A stretch of DNA of 64,000 nt from Streptomyces sp. NRRL F-5135 (GCF_000719775.1 NZ_JOHR01000003.1:186001-250000), one strand, 5' to 3'. Shown: positions 35,655 through 46,231, counted from the first letter of the stretch. Numbers and translations are program-made. The notes: a model not told the origin generated them from the letters alone.

Positions 35655-36956
35655 TCAGCGGGAGAGGTGCCGGGCCACCCACTCCGGTGCCAGGCGCACG
35701 TACGCGATGGAGTTCCGGTGGTGCGTGTACGCGACGTGCAGTGTTCCGTCGGTCGCGCGGGTGACGGTCGGGTAGGACAGCTCGCGGTTCAGGCCGTCCC
35801 GTGAGTTGTTGGTGAGGCAGTAGCCGTCTCCTGTCGCCAGGTCCCGGCGCACCGGCCAGGTCAGCCCGCCGTCCGCCGACACCGACAGGCTGAGCGGTGC
35901 GCGCGGCGCACCCCAGAACGCGGCACTGGGCACGGCGGGGGCCACCGGCTCCGGCGCGGTCGCCGTGGAGCCCGACGTCGGCGTGGAGCCGCCTGCCTCC
36001 GTGGAGTCGACCGCCTCCGCCGTCCGCGCCGGAGCCGCGTCGGCCAGACCCTCGTCGTCGATCTCGTCGTACAGCGAGACACGACGCGCGGTGGCGTCGG
36101 CGGCACTGCTCGGGTTGTGCGCCAGCGCGAGCCGGCCGTCGCCCAGCGGTACGAACTGCAACGAGGAGTTGTTGTTCGGCACCGGCAGGGCCCGCGGCAC
36201 CGTCCAGGTCTCCCCGCCGTCGGGCGACGTGCTCCTGTGCACGGCGTCCGCCCGGCGGCTGCGGAACAGCGCCAGCAGCGCCCCGTCCGCCCCCGCGTGG
36301 ACGTTCATGTGCACCAGGCCGGTGGAGCCCGGCACCGGCCGCTCCCGCCAGCCGCGCCCCGCGTCGTCACTGACCAGCACCGCGCTGATGTCATGACCGC
36401 CGTCCCACGGCTGCCCCGGCACCCGGACACAGCGGAAGACCGGCAGCAGCCAGCGCCCCGACTCCAGCACGGTGACCGGCTGGCGGACGAAGACGCCGCC
36501 CTCGGCCGTGGCCGGGAACAGCACCGTGGCGGGCCCCCAGGTCGCGCCGTTGTCCAGGCTGATCCGGCGCCGTACCTCGGCCGTGTCCTGGTGACCGGCG
36601 CGCTGCGCGGTGTGCAGCAGCCACAGCTCCCCGGACGGGGTGGGGAAGAGGACGGGGTTCTGTTCGGAGCACCCGGGATCGTCGGACAGCCGGACGGGGG
36701 CGGACCACGTGTCGCCGCCCGGGGGCAGCCGGGAGAACCACACGGAGATGTCCGCGACGCCCTCCTGCGTACCGCCGAACCAGACACAGCCGAGGTCACC
36801 GCCGGGCAGCACGGTCAGGTTCGCGGCGTGGTTCTGCGCCGCGCCCGGCGCGGTCAGCCGGGCCTCGGCCCGGCCCGGCTCGTCGGGGCGCGGCCGGACG
36901 ACACCGTCGGCGGCGTCCGGGTCGGGCGGACCGGGCTCGGACAGGGGGTGGGGCAT
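35655..36956 (-). CDS. BNR-repeat/sialidase-like beta-propeller protein
   Basis: 433 aa. ATG 36956 follows AAGGGA. No signal peptide. Asp-box motifs are clear: SLDNGATWG, SPDGGETWT and SADGGLTWP, in a six-bladed BNR_2-type propeller; ARG-like RRRI, NVHAGADGALLALFRSRR and a final REL(S)YPTVTRA are family features. A 45-residue Ala/Thr/Pro/Glu-rich insertion (about residues 300-345) splits one blade. BNR_2 enzymes include exo-sialidases and other glycan-cleaving enzymes. Lying at the end of an importer operon and lacking a signal, it probably acts inside the cell on an imported conjugate. The exact reaction is unknown. Confidence 0.82.
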   Translation of the reverse strand: MPHPLSEPGPPDPDAADGVVRPRPDEPGRAEARLTAPGAAQNHAANLTVLPGGDLGCVWFGGTQEGVADISVWFSRLPPGGDTWSAPVRLSDDPGCSEQNPVLFPTPSGELWLLHTAQRAGHQDTAEVRRRISLDNGATWGPATVLFPATAEGGVFVRQPVTVLESGRWLLPVFRCVRVPGQPWDGGHDISAVLVSDDAGRGWRERPVPGSTGLVHMNVHAGADGALLALFRSRRADAVHRSTSPDGGETWTVPRALPVPNNNSSLQFVPLGDGRLALAHNPSSAADATARRVSLYDEIDDEGLADAAPARTAEAVDSTEAGGSTPTSGSTATAPEPVAPAVPSAAFWGAPRAPLSLSVSADGGLTWPVRRDLATGDGYCLTNNSRDGLNRELSYPTVTRATDGTLHVAYTHHRNSIAYVRLAPEWVARHLSR

Positions 36957-37048
36957 CGGCGTCGTCCCTTCGGGAGATGGTCGGAGAGATGTCACGAGAT
37001 GTCGCGCGAGGCCGGACGGCAGCGGGGCGGGGGCGAGGGCGGGACGGC

Positions 37049-38025
37049 TCAGCGGTTGTACGCGGGCATCGGGCCGCGCAGCGCCGCGCCGACCTCGTCA
37101 CAGGCCGCCGTCACCTCGGCCGGCAGCGGACCGGCGTGCGCCGCCTCGACATTGGCCCGCAGGTGCTCCGTTCGCGAGCCGCCGAGGAGCAGCGCGTCGG
37201 TCGAGGGACGGTCCAGCAGCCAGCGCAGCGCCAGTTCGGTGAGCGGCATCCCCGCCTCGGCGGCGATCCGGGTGAGCCGGCCGACAGCGTCGAAGAGACG
37301 CTCGTCCCAGTAGCGCTCCCGGTACATCGCGGCCAGCCGGGAGTCGCCGAACCGGCCGCTGCCTGGCGCCTCCCCGAAATGGTGACGGCCCGTCAGGAGC
37401 CCTCCGCCGAGCGGGTTGTAGACCATCGTCCGCAGCCCGGTGACCGCCGCGTACTCCACGTACTCCTCCTCGATCCGGCGCGCGAGGAGGTTGTGCAGCT
37501 GCTGGGCGACGACGGGGCGGGGCGCCCCCACCTCGTCGGCCGTCCGGCACAGGTCGGCGATCTGCCAGGCCGCGTAGTTGGAGACGCCGAGCGCCCGGAC
37601 CTTGCCCTCCGCCACGAACTCGGCGACGGTGGCGAGGGTTTCGGCGACCGGCGTGGTCCGGTCCGGCTGGTGCAGGTAGAACAGGTCGACATGGTCGGTG
37701 CCCAGGCGCCGCAGGCTGCCCTCCAGCGCGGCCCGCATCCCGGCGGCGGACAGCGGGGCGTGATCACCCTGGTCGGGGTGGGGGATACCGGCCTTGGTGG
37801 CCAGCACGAGCCGGTCGCGGCGGCCGGGCAGCAGCGTGGCGAGGATGCGTTCGCTCTCGCCGCCCGCGTAACCGTTGGCCGTGTCGACGCCGGTCAGCCC
37901 CGCCTCCAGCGCCGTGTCGAGCATGGCGGCGGCGCCCGCCCGGTCGACGGTGTCGCCGAAGGTCATCGTCCCGAGGACCAGACGCGACAGCGGGAGGGGG
38001 ACGTGGGGCAGGTCGAAGCCGGTGT

Positions 38026-38029
<4 letters not shown>
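37049..38029 (-). CDS. Aldo/keto reductase
   Basis: 326 aa, GTG start overlapping the upstream ATPase stop (GTGA). TIM-barrel oxidoreductase of the YajO/Tas-like type: Asp and Tyr in GVDTANGYAGGESE, Lys in VLATKAG and His in LFYLHQPDRT make the tetrad. YNPLGGGLLTG and LLGGSRTEHLRANV are the cofactor parts. Translational coupling to the importer suggests it reduces or oxidises the imported sugar derivative. The stop is followed after 92 bases by the sialidase-like gene. Confidence 0.92.
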
Positions 38030-38900
<871 letters not shown>

Positions 38901-38904
<4 letters not shown>

Positions 38905-39824
38905 GTGGCGGCTCCCCTCGGGGCGGTGGTGTCCCGGGCGCCGACCGCGCCGGTGGTGTCGTTCTCGTCCCAGGGGCCGAGCCGCGGCACGGCCGCGAGC
39001 AGCTGACGCGTGTACGGCTCGCGCGGCCGGTCCACGATCCGTTCGGCGGATCCCGACTCCACGAACCGGCCCTCCTTCATCACATGGATGCGGTCGGAGA
39101 CGACCCGGGCCACGCCCAGGTCATGGGTGATCATCAGCATCCCCACGCCCTCCTTCTCCTGGAGTTCCATCAGCAGGTCCAGGACGCTCGCCTGCACGGT
39201 GGCGTCCAGCGCGGAGGTCGGTTCGTCGGCGACCAGCAGCCGGGGCCGCGCGGCGAGCGCGACGGCGATCAGCATGCGTTGCAGCATGCCGCCGGAGAAC
39301 TGGTGCGGATACGCCTTCCAGCGGGTCTCGGGCTTCGGGATGCGGACCTGGGCGAGGAGTTCGACGCCCCGGTCCCTGACCTCCGCGCGGGACAGGCCGG
39401 GGTGGCGCAGTCGCAGCGCGTCCCCGAGCTGACGGCCGATCGTGTGCACGGGGCTGAGGGCCGTCATCGGGTCCTGCGGGATCAGCGACACGGTGCGGCC
39501 GCGCACCCGGCGCGCCGCGCCGGGGTCGGCCACGAGGTCCACACCCTGTACGCGGACCGCGCCGGACAGCACCGCGAGGCCCTCCGGCAGCAGCCGCAGG
39601 ACGCCCATGGCGGTGGTGGACTTGCCGGATCCGGACTCGCCGATGAGCGTCACGGTCTCGCCCCGGTCCACGGTGAAGCTCACGCCGTCCACGGCACGGA
39701 CCACGCCGTGTGCGGTGACGAGTTCGATCTGCAGGTCCTCGACGGCCAGCAGCGGGGCGGTGTCACGCTCGGAGGCCGCCGGGGCGCCGGTGGGCCGCGG
39801 GGCGCGGCCGGTGTCCGTGGTCAT
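38901..39824 (-). CDS. ABC transporter ATPase, DppD/OppD type
   Basis: 307 aa. Walker A GESGSGKST, Q-loop IPQDPMTALSP, signature FSGGMLQRM, Walker B LLVADEPTSALD, switch ITHDLGVARVV. The start ATG 39824 overlaps the permease stop by ATGA. As in its partner, the C-terminal Cys motif of many peptide-transport ATPases is missing. Confidence 0.93.
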
Positions 39825-40810
39825 GACCTGGAGGCTCCCTTCGTGACACGCGAGGCGAGGGTTCCACGCGGCACCCGGGCCCCGCGCGGCGCCCGCGCCG
39901 TACGGGTACGGTCGCGCAGTCCGTCGCCGACGAGGTTGACGCCCACCACCAGCAGGGCGATGACCAGGCCCGGCAGGGTGACCAGCCACCACGAGGTGGT
40001 GATGTAGTCCTGGCCGTCGGAGATGATCCGGCCCCAGGTCGCGAACGGCCGTTGGGGACCGGCGCCGAGGAAGCTCAGCGCGCTCTCCAGCAGCACGGCC
40101 TGGGCGAGCAGCAGCAGGACGACCAGGCTCGCCGGGCGGATGATGTTGGGGACGACATGCCGGCCGAGGACGGAGACGCCGCGCAGCCCGAGCACCCGGG
40201 CGGCGGCGACATACGGTTTCTCGCGTTCCACGAGGACGAGCGAGCGGGTGAGCCGCGCGACCTCCGGCCACTGCGCGACGGCGATCACACAGGTGATGAC
40301 GGTGACCGACGGCCCGAACAGGGCGACCACGAGCAGCAGCATCATCAGCAGGGGCAGCGCGAGCTGCGCCTCCAGCAGCCGGGAGACGACCGAGTCGACC
40401 CAGCCGCCGAAGAACCCGGCCGCCGCGCCCGCCGCGATGCCGATCAGGCCGGAGACGAGGACCGCGAGCACACCGACCGTCAGGGAGACCTGGCCGCCGT
40501 GCAGGATCCGCGAGAGCAGGTCGCGGCCGAGCTGGTCGGTGCCGAACAGGTGGCCCTCACTGAGCGGTGGCAGCCGGCGCCGGGACAGGTCCTGTGCGTC
40601 GGCGTCCGGCAGGGGCAGCAGCCCCGCCAGCGCGACGGGCAGGACGACGAGCGCGGTGCAGACCGTGCCGGCCCACAGCCGGAACCGGGCGCCGCGGCGC
40701 TGCCGGGTGGCCGTGGCACGGGCGAGGTCGCGGGCGGTGACGGCGCTGGGCCGGCCGCCGGGGGAGGTGGCGGAGACGTCCGGATCGGCTCCGGACAGGG
40801 CGGTGGTCAT
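39821..40810 (-). CDS. ABC transporter permease, DppC type
   Basis: 329 aa. A basic N-terminus leads to a helix at about residues 43-67. LFGTDQLGRDLLSRIL is the DppC hallmark; the coupling loop is YVAAARVLGLRGVSVLGRHVV. QYITTSWW-type segments (DGQDYITTSWWLVTLPG) and GDGLRDRTR close the domain. It overlaps the next gene by ATGA and follows the DppB gene by 3 bases. Confidence 0.93.
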   Translation of the reverse strand: MTTALSGADPDVSATSPGGRPSAVTARDLARATATRQRRGARFRLWAGTVCTALVVLPVALAGLLPLPDADAQDLSRRRLPPLSEGHLFGTDQLGRDLLSRILHGGQVSLTVGVLAVLVSGLIGIAAGAAAGFFGGWVDSVVSRLLEAQLALPLLMMLLLVVALFGPSVTVITCVIAVAQWPEVARLTRSLVLVEREKPYVAAARVLGLRGVSVLGRHVVPNIIRPASLVVLLLLAQAVLLESALSFLGAGPQRPFATWGRIISDGQDYITTSWWLVTLPGLVIALLVVGVNLVGDGLRDRTRTARAPRGARVPRGTLASRVTKGASRS

Positions 40811-40813
40811 GGT

Positions 40814-41743
40814 TCAGGCCGCCTTTCCCAGGCGTACCCGCGGATCGAGCAGCGGGTAGGCGAGGTCGACGAGGAGTTGGACGAGGATCGCGAGCGTCGC
40901 GGTCACCAGGACGGTGGCCTGGATGAGCGGGTAGTCACGGGTCTCCAGGGCGCGGACGACGAGCGAGCCGACCCCGGGCCAGCCGAAGACCACCTCCACC
41001 ACGACGACACCGTTGAGCAGGGCGGCGAACCGGGTGCCGATCGCGGTGAGCAGCGGGACCCCCGAGTTGGCCAGGGCGTAGCGCCAGGTGAGGGTGGACT
41101 CGGAGAAGCCGCGCGAGCGGGCGACCGTGATGTACGGGGAGTTGAGCGCGGCGGTCATCTCGCGGCGCACCAGCCGGGAGATCAGGGCCAGTTGGAGGAT
41201 CGCGACCGTGACCGTCGGCAGGATCAGACCGCTCCACGAGGTGAACCCGGACGCGGGCAGCACCGGCAGCAGTACGGCGAAGACGGTCAGCAGCATCACC
41301 CCGGTCCAGAAGTCCGGCACGGACTGCCCGGCGACGGTGAGCACATTGGCGCCCAGCTCCCGCTTGGAGTCGGCGCGGCGCGCCATCCACACACCGAGCG
41401 GCACGGCCACCACGGCGGTGACGGCGATCGCCGAGACGGCGAGGGTGACGGTGTAGGGCAGCCGGTCCATCACGACGTCGAGCGCCGGCGCGTGGAACGA
41501 GTAGCTGGCGCCGAGATTCCCGCTCACCAGATCGCGCAGGTAGATCCCGTACTGCGTCAGCAGCGGCTCGTCCAGGCCGAACTGCGCCCGGATCCGCGCC
41601 AGATCGGCGCTCGTCGCGGTAGGGCCCGCGTACGCCGAGGCCGGATCGCCGGGCGCGAGCCGCACCAGCAGGAAGACGGTGGTCAGGGTGAGGAAGACCG
41701 TGAGCAGGCTCTGGCCGAGCCGCCGGGCGAGATACATCGGCAT
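40814..41743 (-). CDS. ABC transporter permease, DppB type
   Basis: 309 aa. First helix at residues 10-28; VRLAPGDPASAYAG, FGLDEPLLTQYGIYL and the coupling loop YITVARSRGFSESTLTWRYA mark the DppB family, with VEVVFGWPGVGSLVV near the end. It starts 4 bases after the binding-protein stop. Confidence 0.93.
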   Translation of the reverse strand: MPMYLARRLGQSLLTVFLTLTTVFLLVRLAPGDPASAYAGPTATSADLARIRAQFGLDEPLLTQYGIYLRDLVSGNLGASYSFHAPALDVVMDRLPYTVTLAVSAIAVTAVVAVPLGVWMARRADSKRELGANVLTVAGQSVPDFWTGVMLLTVFAVLLPVLPASGFTSWSGLILPTVTVAILQLALISRLVRREMTAALNSPYITVARSRGFSESTLTWRYALANSGVPLLTAIGTRFAALLNGVVVVEVVFGWPGVGSLVVRALETRDYPLIQATVLVTATLAILVQLLVDLAYPLLDPRVRLGKAA

Positions 41744-41747
41744 GGCG

Positions 41748-43352
41748 TCAGCCCTCCAGCCGCACGGCGGACAGGTCGTAGGAGTTCAGCGGCAGCAGCG
41801 CCAGGTCCCGCACCCGCTGCCTGCGGGCGAGCAGCGTCTTGGGGGCGAAGGCCCACAGGCTGGGCCAGGTGTCCCAGATCGCCCGCTGGACGGCCGCCAG
41901 CCGCCGGGCGCGCTCGGCGTCGTCCACCTCGGTCGCGGCGGCCGACAACTGCCGTTCGATGCGGGGCACGACATAGCCCATGAAGGCGTCCCGGGTGCGC
42001 TCCTTGGCCGGGGTCCCGCCGTACATGCCCTGGAGGGTGGTGAGCGCCTGGCCGGTGGGGCTGCCGTAGCCGTTGCCGATGACGTCCCAGTCGCCCGCCT
42101 TGCCCTGCCGCCAGGCGAGGATGTCCCCGCCGGGCTCGAACTGCTGGAGCGAGGCCCTCACGCCGATGTCCTTGAACATGTCCAGCACGGCCTCCATCAC
42201 GGAGGCGTCGGCGGCGAACTCCCCGCTCTCCCAGATGACCTTGATCCGCAGGCGCTCGGCGCCCAGGGACTTCAGCAGGCCGCGGGCTCTGCCGGGGTCG
42301 TAGCTGTAGCGGCCGGTCCGCACGGCTCCTTCGAGCGCGAGCGGCACCACGCCGCCCGCCTCCTCCGCCGATCCGTTCAGCACGTCCCGTACGAGGGCGT
42401 CGCCGTCGATCGCGTGACTGAGCGCCTGCCGGACCCGGACGTCCGCGAGCGGATGGTCCTTCGGCTTGCGGAAGTTGTAGAAGAGCTGGCACATGCGCAC
42501 CCCGGGGGCCTCCTCGACCTCGACGCCCGGCAGGCCCGTGAGCTGCTCCGCGGAGTCGGGGGTGAGGGTGTCCACCACGTCCAGCTCGCCGCTGCGCAGC
42601 GCGACGACGCGGCCGGCCTCCTCGGGGACGAACCGCACCCGTACGGTCTCGGCCCGCGCCCGTGTGCCCCAGTAACGGGGGTTGCGGCCGAGCGTGTACT
42701 CGCCCGCGCCGCCGTTCGCCTTGAGCACCCGGTACGGGCCCGAACCCACGCCGCTCTGCAGTTCCTCCGGCCTGTTCGCGGCGGCCGGGGTGATGTGGAT
42801 GTTGGCCATCAGCCGGTCGAGCACCGGTACCGGTTTGTCGGTGTGCAGCAGGAAAGTGCGGGGACCCGTCTGCTCGACCGTGGGCAGCTCCGGGAAGAGG
42901 CCGAGCAGAAAGGACCCGCTGACCTCGCCGTACATCCTGAGTGCCGTCGCGACGTCCGCCACGGTGACGGGGCTGCCGTCGGAGTAGCGCACGCCGTCGC
43001 GCAGCCGCACGCTCCAGGCGGTGGGCGCGGTCATCTCGAACCGGTCGGCGAGGACGAGCCGCGGCTTCATGCCGGGCCCGATCCGGGTGAGGGCCTGCCG
43101 GACCGCGCGCTGCACGGTGACGGCGGCGTCGAACTGGTTGAGCTTGTTGTCCAGGCTCACCAGGGACCGGTTCAGGCCGAGGGTGAGCGTGCCCGGGCCG
43201 GGTGCCCCGGTGGGGCCGGCGCAGGCGGCCAGCGGGGTGAGGGCCAGGCCCGCGCCGCCGGCGACGGTGGCGCGCAGCAGGGAGCGGCGGCTGAGTGACG
43301 CGGGTGGGGCGGGGGAGGCGTCGAGGGGCGCGCTCCGGGGGATAGGGGTCAT
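41748..43352 (-). CDS. ABC transporter substrate-binding lipoprotein, SBP_bac_5 family
   Basis: 534 aa. Export signal with twin arginine (SRRSLLRATVAGG) and lipobox LAAC near residue 44, so probably a Tat-exported lipoprotein. SBP_bac_5 features are RVRQALSHAIDGDALVRDV and DGSPVTVADVATAL. First gene of the operon running to 37049 or 35655. The ligand is not readable; the divergent kinase and dehydrogenase suggest a sugar acid or a conjugate of one. Start ATG follows AGAAGG. Confidence 0.92.
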   Translation of the reverse strand: MTPIPRSAPLDASPAPPASLSRRSLLRATVAGGAGLALTPLAACAGPTGAPGPGTLTLGLNRSLVSLDNKLNQFDAAVTVQRAVRQALTRIGPGMKPRLVLADRFEMTAPTAWSVRLRDGVRYSDGSPVTVADVATALRMYGEVSGSFLLGLFPELPTVEQTGPRTFLLHTDKPVPVLDRLMANIHITPAAANRPEELQSGVGSGPYRVLKANGGAGEYTLGRNPRYWGTRARAETVRVRFVPEEAGRVVALRSGELDVVDTLTPDSAEQLTGLPGVEVEEAPGVRMCQLFYNFRKPKDHPLADVRVRQALSHAIDGDALVRDVLNGSAEEAGGVVPLALEGAVRTGRYSYDPGRARGLLKSLGAERLRIKVIWESGEFAADASVMEAVLDMFKDIGVRASLQQFEPGGDILAWRQGKAGDWDVIGNGYGSPTGQALTTLQGMYGGTPAKERTRDAFMGYVVPRIERQLSAAATEVDDAERARRLAAVQRAIWDTWPSLWAFAPKTLLARRQRVRDLALLPLNSYDLSAVRLEG

Positions 43353-43406
43353 CGTCGACCTTCTCGAGTTCTGGGAGGCGACCGGCTCGGGCCGCTGATG
43401 CCGGGG

Positions 43407-43460
43407 CCTTCCGGTCCGTCGGGTCCTTCCGGTCCTTCGGGTCCTTCCGGTCCTTCGGGT
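43407..43460 (+). repeat. 18-bp tandem repeat, three copies
   Basis: CCTTCCGGTCCGTCGGGT, then twice CCTTCCGGTCCTTCGGGT, in perfect register, followed by decayed copies to about 43495. It lies in the 5' region of the importer operon. One antisense frame would read as Gly-Pro-Glu repeats, but there is no start or ribosome site, so it is not taken as coding. Confidence 0.85.
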
Positions 43461-43562
43461 CCTCCGGCCGGCCGGTCCGCCGGTCCGTCGTTCTGTCGGT
43501 CCGACGAGGGGCGTCCCGGATGTCCGGCATCAGCAGGTGTCGCGCCGCACAAGGTGGCATGA

Positions 43563-43602
43563 TTGCGTGTTCCGCGCAAGAGGTCTCGCGCACTTCGCGC
43601 AA
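43563..43602 (+). promoter_or_regulatory. Candidate operator: inverted and direct GCGCAA-type sites
   Basis: TTGCG-TGTTCCG-CGCAA (43563-43579) is a 5+5 inverted repeat. Its right half TTCCGCGCAA (43570-43579) recurs as TTCGCGCAA at 43594-43602. The pair lies 60-100 bases before the kinase start in the less GC-rich part of the divergent region, as expected for a DeoR- or GntR-type operator. Binding is inferred. Confidence 0.5.
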
Positions 43603-43661
43603 CATGTGTCATCATCAGGCACCGAAGCGGCCCGCCCCGGGCCGTCCCAAGGGAGGTGCCC

Positions 43662-45185
43662 GTGCTCCTCGATCCCCCTGGCGGGCATGATCCGACCGCC
43701 GTTCTCGCCCTCGCGGACGATCTGTCCGGCGCGGCCGAGACCGCGGTGGCGCTGCTCCTCCCCGGCCGGATCGTCCTCGGCCCCGGCGACGCCGCGCCGC
43801 CCCCGGCGGGCGAAGCGCTCGTCCTGGACCTCGACACGCGTCAACTGCCGGGTGACGAGGCCGCCCGGGTCGTCCGCACGGCCCTGCGCGACGTCCCCGC
43901 CGGGACCGTACTGATCAAGAAGACGGACTCCCTGCTGCGCGGCAACCTCGCCGCCGAGGCCCTCGCCTACGCCGAGGGCGCCGAGGGGCTGGTGATCGCC
44001 CCCGCCCTGCCGGCGGCCGGCCGCACCGTCCGCGACGGCGTCGTCCACCTCCACGGCGCGCCCCTGCACACGACCGACGCCTGGCGGGCGGAACCCCGGC
44101 CCGCACCGCGCTCGGTGGCCGAGGCGCTCGGCCCGCTGGCCACGGCGCCCGTGCCGCTCGCGCTGGTGCGGGGGAGCGGCGACGACCTCACCGAGCGGCT
44201 CCGCCGGCTCCTGGCGGCGGGCACGCATCCCGTGTGCGACGCGGAGACGGACGCCGACCTGGACGCGATCGCCGCCGCCGCGCTGCGCCTGGGGCCCGGC
44301 GTACGACTCCTTGGTACGGGCGGCCTCGCCGCCGCGCTGGGACGGCTGGTCGGCCGGGCCGAGGGCCGACCGGACGACGTGCCGGGCCCCCGCCCGGACG
44401 AGACGTCACCGTACGGCGCTGACGCGGCGTCACCGGACGCGGGCCGGACCGTGTCCGAGCGCGTCGGCACGGACCGACGGAGGGACGCGCCGGACCGTCC
44501 ACTGCTCGTCGTGGTCGGTACCGCGGAGCCCGGCGCCGTTGCGCAGATCGCGCAACTCACGGCCGCAGGAGCCCGGCACACCGTGCTGTCCCCCGAACTC
44601 CTCGCCCGGCCCGGCGAGACGCCGCCGCTCGCCACGGAGCGGGCGGGCGTCACCGTCGTCAGCATCGACGGAGCCGAGGGCATCCGGCACGGCGCGGTCC
44701 GCCGGACGGCGGCCGGGCTCGGCCGGGCCGTCGCAGCCCTGGCGCACCCCACCGACCTCGTCCTGACCGGCGGCGAGACCGCCCGCCGGGTCCTGGACGC
44801 GCTCGGCATCGGTGAGCTCCGGCCCGTCGGGCAGATCCACCACGGCGCCGTGCACAGCCGCACCCCTGACGGGCGCTCCGTCGTCACCCGCCCCGGCAGC
44901 TATGGCGACACCTGGTCGCTGCTGCGGATCGCCCGGGCGCTCAGGCCCGGGCACGGCCCCCTCATGGCATCGCGAGTGCCGGCCGACCCGGTGGCCGGGA
45001 CGGCCACGGCGGAGCGGACCGCGACCGTCACGGCGGGCCCGGCCACGACCACCCCGGCGGACCCGGCCGCGACTCCCGCGGCGGACCCGGCGGTGAGCCC
45101 CGCGGCGGATCCGGCCGGGACCACGACGAACCCCGCACCCGCCCCTTTCGCACCTCATCCCGCACCGCAAGGAGAAGTCCTGTGA
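43662..45185 (+). CDS. Four-carbon acid sugar kinase, DUF1537 family
   Basis: 507 aa. GTG 43662 follows GGGAGG. Two domains: N-terminal acid-sugar-binding part with ALADDLSGAAETAVALL and APALPAAGRTVRDGVVHLHG, and C-terminal nucleotide-binding part with LVVVGTAEPGAVAQI, VLTGGETARRVLDALG and RPGSYGDTWSLLRI. The family phosphorylates D-threonate, D-erythronate, 3-oxo-isoapionate and similar acids at the terminal hydroxyl. With a PdxA2-type dehydrogenase next to it (GTGA overlap), D-threonate or D-erythronate is most likely. A repetitive Ala/Thr/Pro tail of about 65 residues follows the domain. Confidence 0.88.
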   Translation: MLLDPPGGHDPTAVLALADDLSGAAETAVALLLPGRIVLGPGDAAPPPAGEALVLDLDTRQLPGDEAARVVRTALRDVPAGTVLIKKTDSLLRGNLAAEALAYAEGAEGLVIAPALPAAGRTVRDGVVHLHGAPLHTTDAWRAEPRPAPRSVAEALGPLATAPVPLALVRGSGDDLTERLRRLLAAGTHPVCDAETDADLDAIAAAALRLGPGVRLLGTGGLAAALGRLVGRAEGRPDDVPGPRPDETSPYGADAASPDAGRTVSERVGTDRRRDAPDRPLLVVVGTAEPGAVAQIAQLTAAGARHTVLSPELLARPGETPPLATERAGVTVVSIDGAEGIRHGAVRRTAAGLGRAVAALAHPTDLVLTGGETARRVLDALGIGELRPVGQIHHGAVHSRTPDGRSVVTRPGSYGDTWSLLRIARALRPGHGPLMASRVPADPVAGTATAERTATVTAGPATTTPADPAATPAADPAVSPAADPAGTTTNPAPAPFAPHPAPQGEVL

Positions 45186-46231
45186 ACGCAGCCCCGTCGA
45201 CCGCCCCGGCGCACGCGAGCGGCGCCGCCGCACGGCCGCTCCCGATCATCGCGGTCACCATGGGCGACGGCGCCGGCATCGGCCCCGAGGTGATCGTCCC
45301 GGCGCTGCTCCACCCCGACACCGTCGGCCGCTGCCGCCCCGTCGTCATCGGTGACGCCGAACGCCTGCGCCAGGCCGCCCGCATCCTCGGCGTCAGCTGC
45401 TCGATCGTGCCCGTGGACGGCCCCGCGGACGCCGAGTTCACCCCCGGCCGCATCAACGTCGTCGACCTCGGACTGCTCCCCGCGGAGCTGCCCTGGGGCG
45501 AACTGTCCGCCGTCGCGGGCGACGCGGCGTACCAGTACGTACGCGTCGCCGCCGACCTCGCCGTACGCGGGGAGGTGCACGGCATCTGCACCGCCCCCCT
45601 CAACAAGGAGGCCCTGCACGCCGGGGGCCACCTCTACCCCGGACACACCGAACTCCTCGCCCACCTCACCGGCGTCGAGGAGGTCTCGATGATGCTCTCC
45701 ACCCCCAAGGTGAAGGTCATTCACGTCACCACCCACATCGGCCTGATCGACGCCGTGCGCCGCATCGAGCCGGGACTGGTCGAGCGGACCGTGCGCCGCG
45801 GCCACGAGGCCATGGTGCGCGCCGGTGTCGAGCGCCCGGTGATCGGGGTGTGCGGGATCAACCCGCACGCCGGGGAGAACGGCCTGTTCGGCTACGGCGA
45901 AGAGGAGGAGAAGATCGTCCCGGCCGTGGCGGCCCTGCGCGCCGACGGCATCGACGCCGTCGGACCGCTCCCCGCCGACACCGCCTTCTTCCTCGCCGCG
46001 CGCGGCGACTACGACCTGATCGTCGCGATGTACCACGACCAGGGCCACGGACCGGTCAAGGTGATGGGGATCGAGGCCGGCGTCAACCTCACCGTCGGGC
46101 TGCCGGTCATCCGTACCTCCGTCGACCACGGCACGGCCTTCGACATCGCGGGGACCGGCCGGGCCGAGCCCGGTAGCATGGTCGAGGCGTTGCGCCAGGC
46201 CGCCGAGATGTCGACCGCTCCGGCCCGTTGA
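45182..46231 (+). CDS. pdxA2: 4-phospho-acid-sugar dehydrogenase, PdxA2-type
   Basis: 349 aa, GTG start overlapping the kinase. PdxA family: VTMGDGAGIGPEV at the start, metal-binding His in YPGHTELLAHLTG and MYHDQGHGPVK, and TSVDHGTAFDIAGTG near the end. Classical PdxA oxidises 4-phosphohydroxythreonine for vitamin B6. The PdxA2 subgroup next to DUF1537 kinases oxidises 4-phospho-D-threonate or -D-erythronate, which then decarboxylates to dihydroxyacetone phosphate. The operon context supports the latter. Confidence 0.88.
   Translation: MNAAPSTAPAHASGAAARPLPIIAVTMGDGAGIGPEVIVPALLHPDTVGRCRPVVIGDAERLRQAARILGVSCSIVPVDGPADAEFTPGRINVVDLGLLPAELPWGELSAVAGDAAYQYVRVAADLAVRGEVHGICTAPLNKEALHAGGHLYPGHTELLAHLTGVEEVSMMLSTPKVKVIHVTTHIGLIDAVRRIEPGLVERTVRRGHEAMVRAGVERPVIGVCGINPHAGENGLFGYGEEEEKIVPAVAALRADGIDAVGPLPADTAFFLAARGDYDLIVAMYHDQGHGPVKVMGIEAGVNLTVGLPVIRTSVDHGTAFDIAGTGRAEPGSMVEALRQAAEMSTAPAR

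Larger units (their letters stand above)
43353..43661. promoter_or_regulatory. Divergent promoter region of importer and acid-sugar genes
   Basis: 309 bases between divergent starts. The side near the importer is a GC-rich repeat (43407-43460); the side near the kinase (43550-43640) has lower GC and repeated TTC(C)GCGCAA sites. Both promoters should be here, and a single regulator, probably the DeoR protein at 46287, may control both. Confidence 0.55.

Noticed and set aside
43349..43837. Minus-strand frame with collagen-like Gly-Pro-Glu repeats
   Set aside because: It is produced by the 18-bp DNA repeat, has no start with ribosome site, and crosses the kinase gene antisense.
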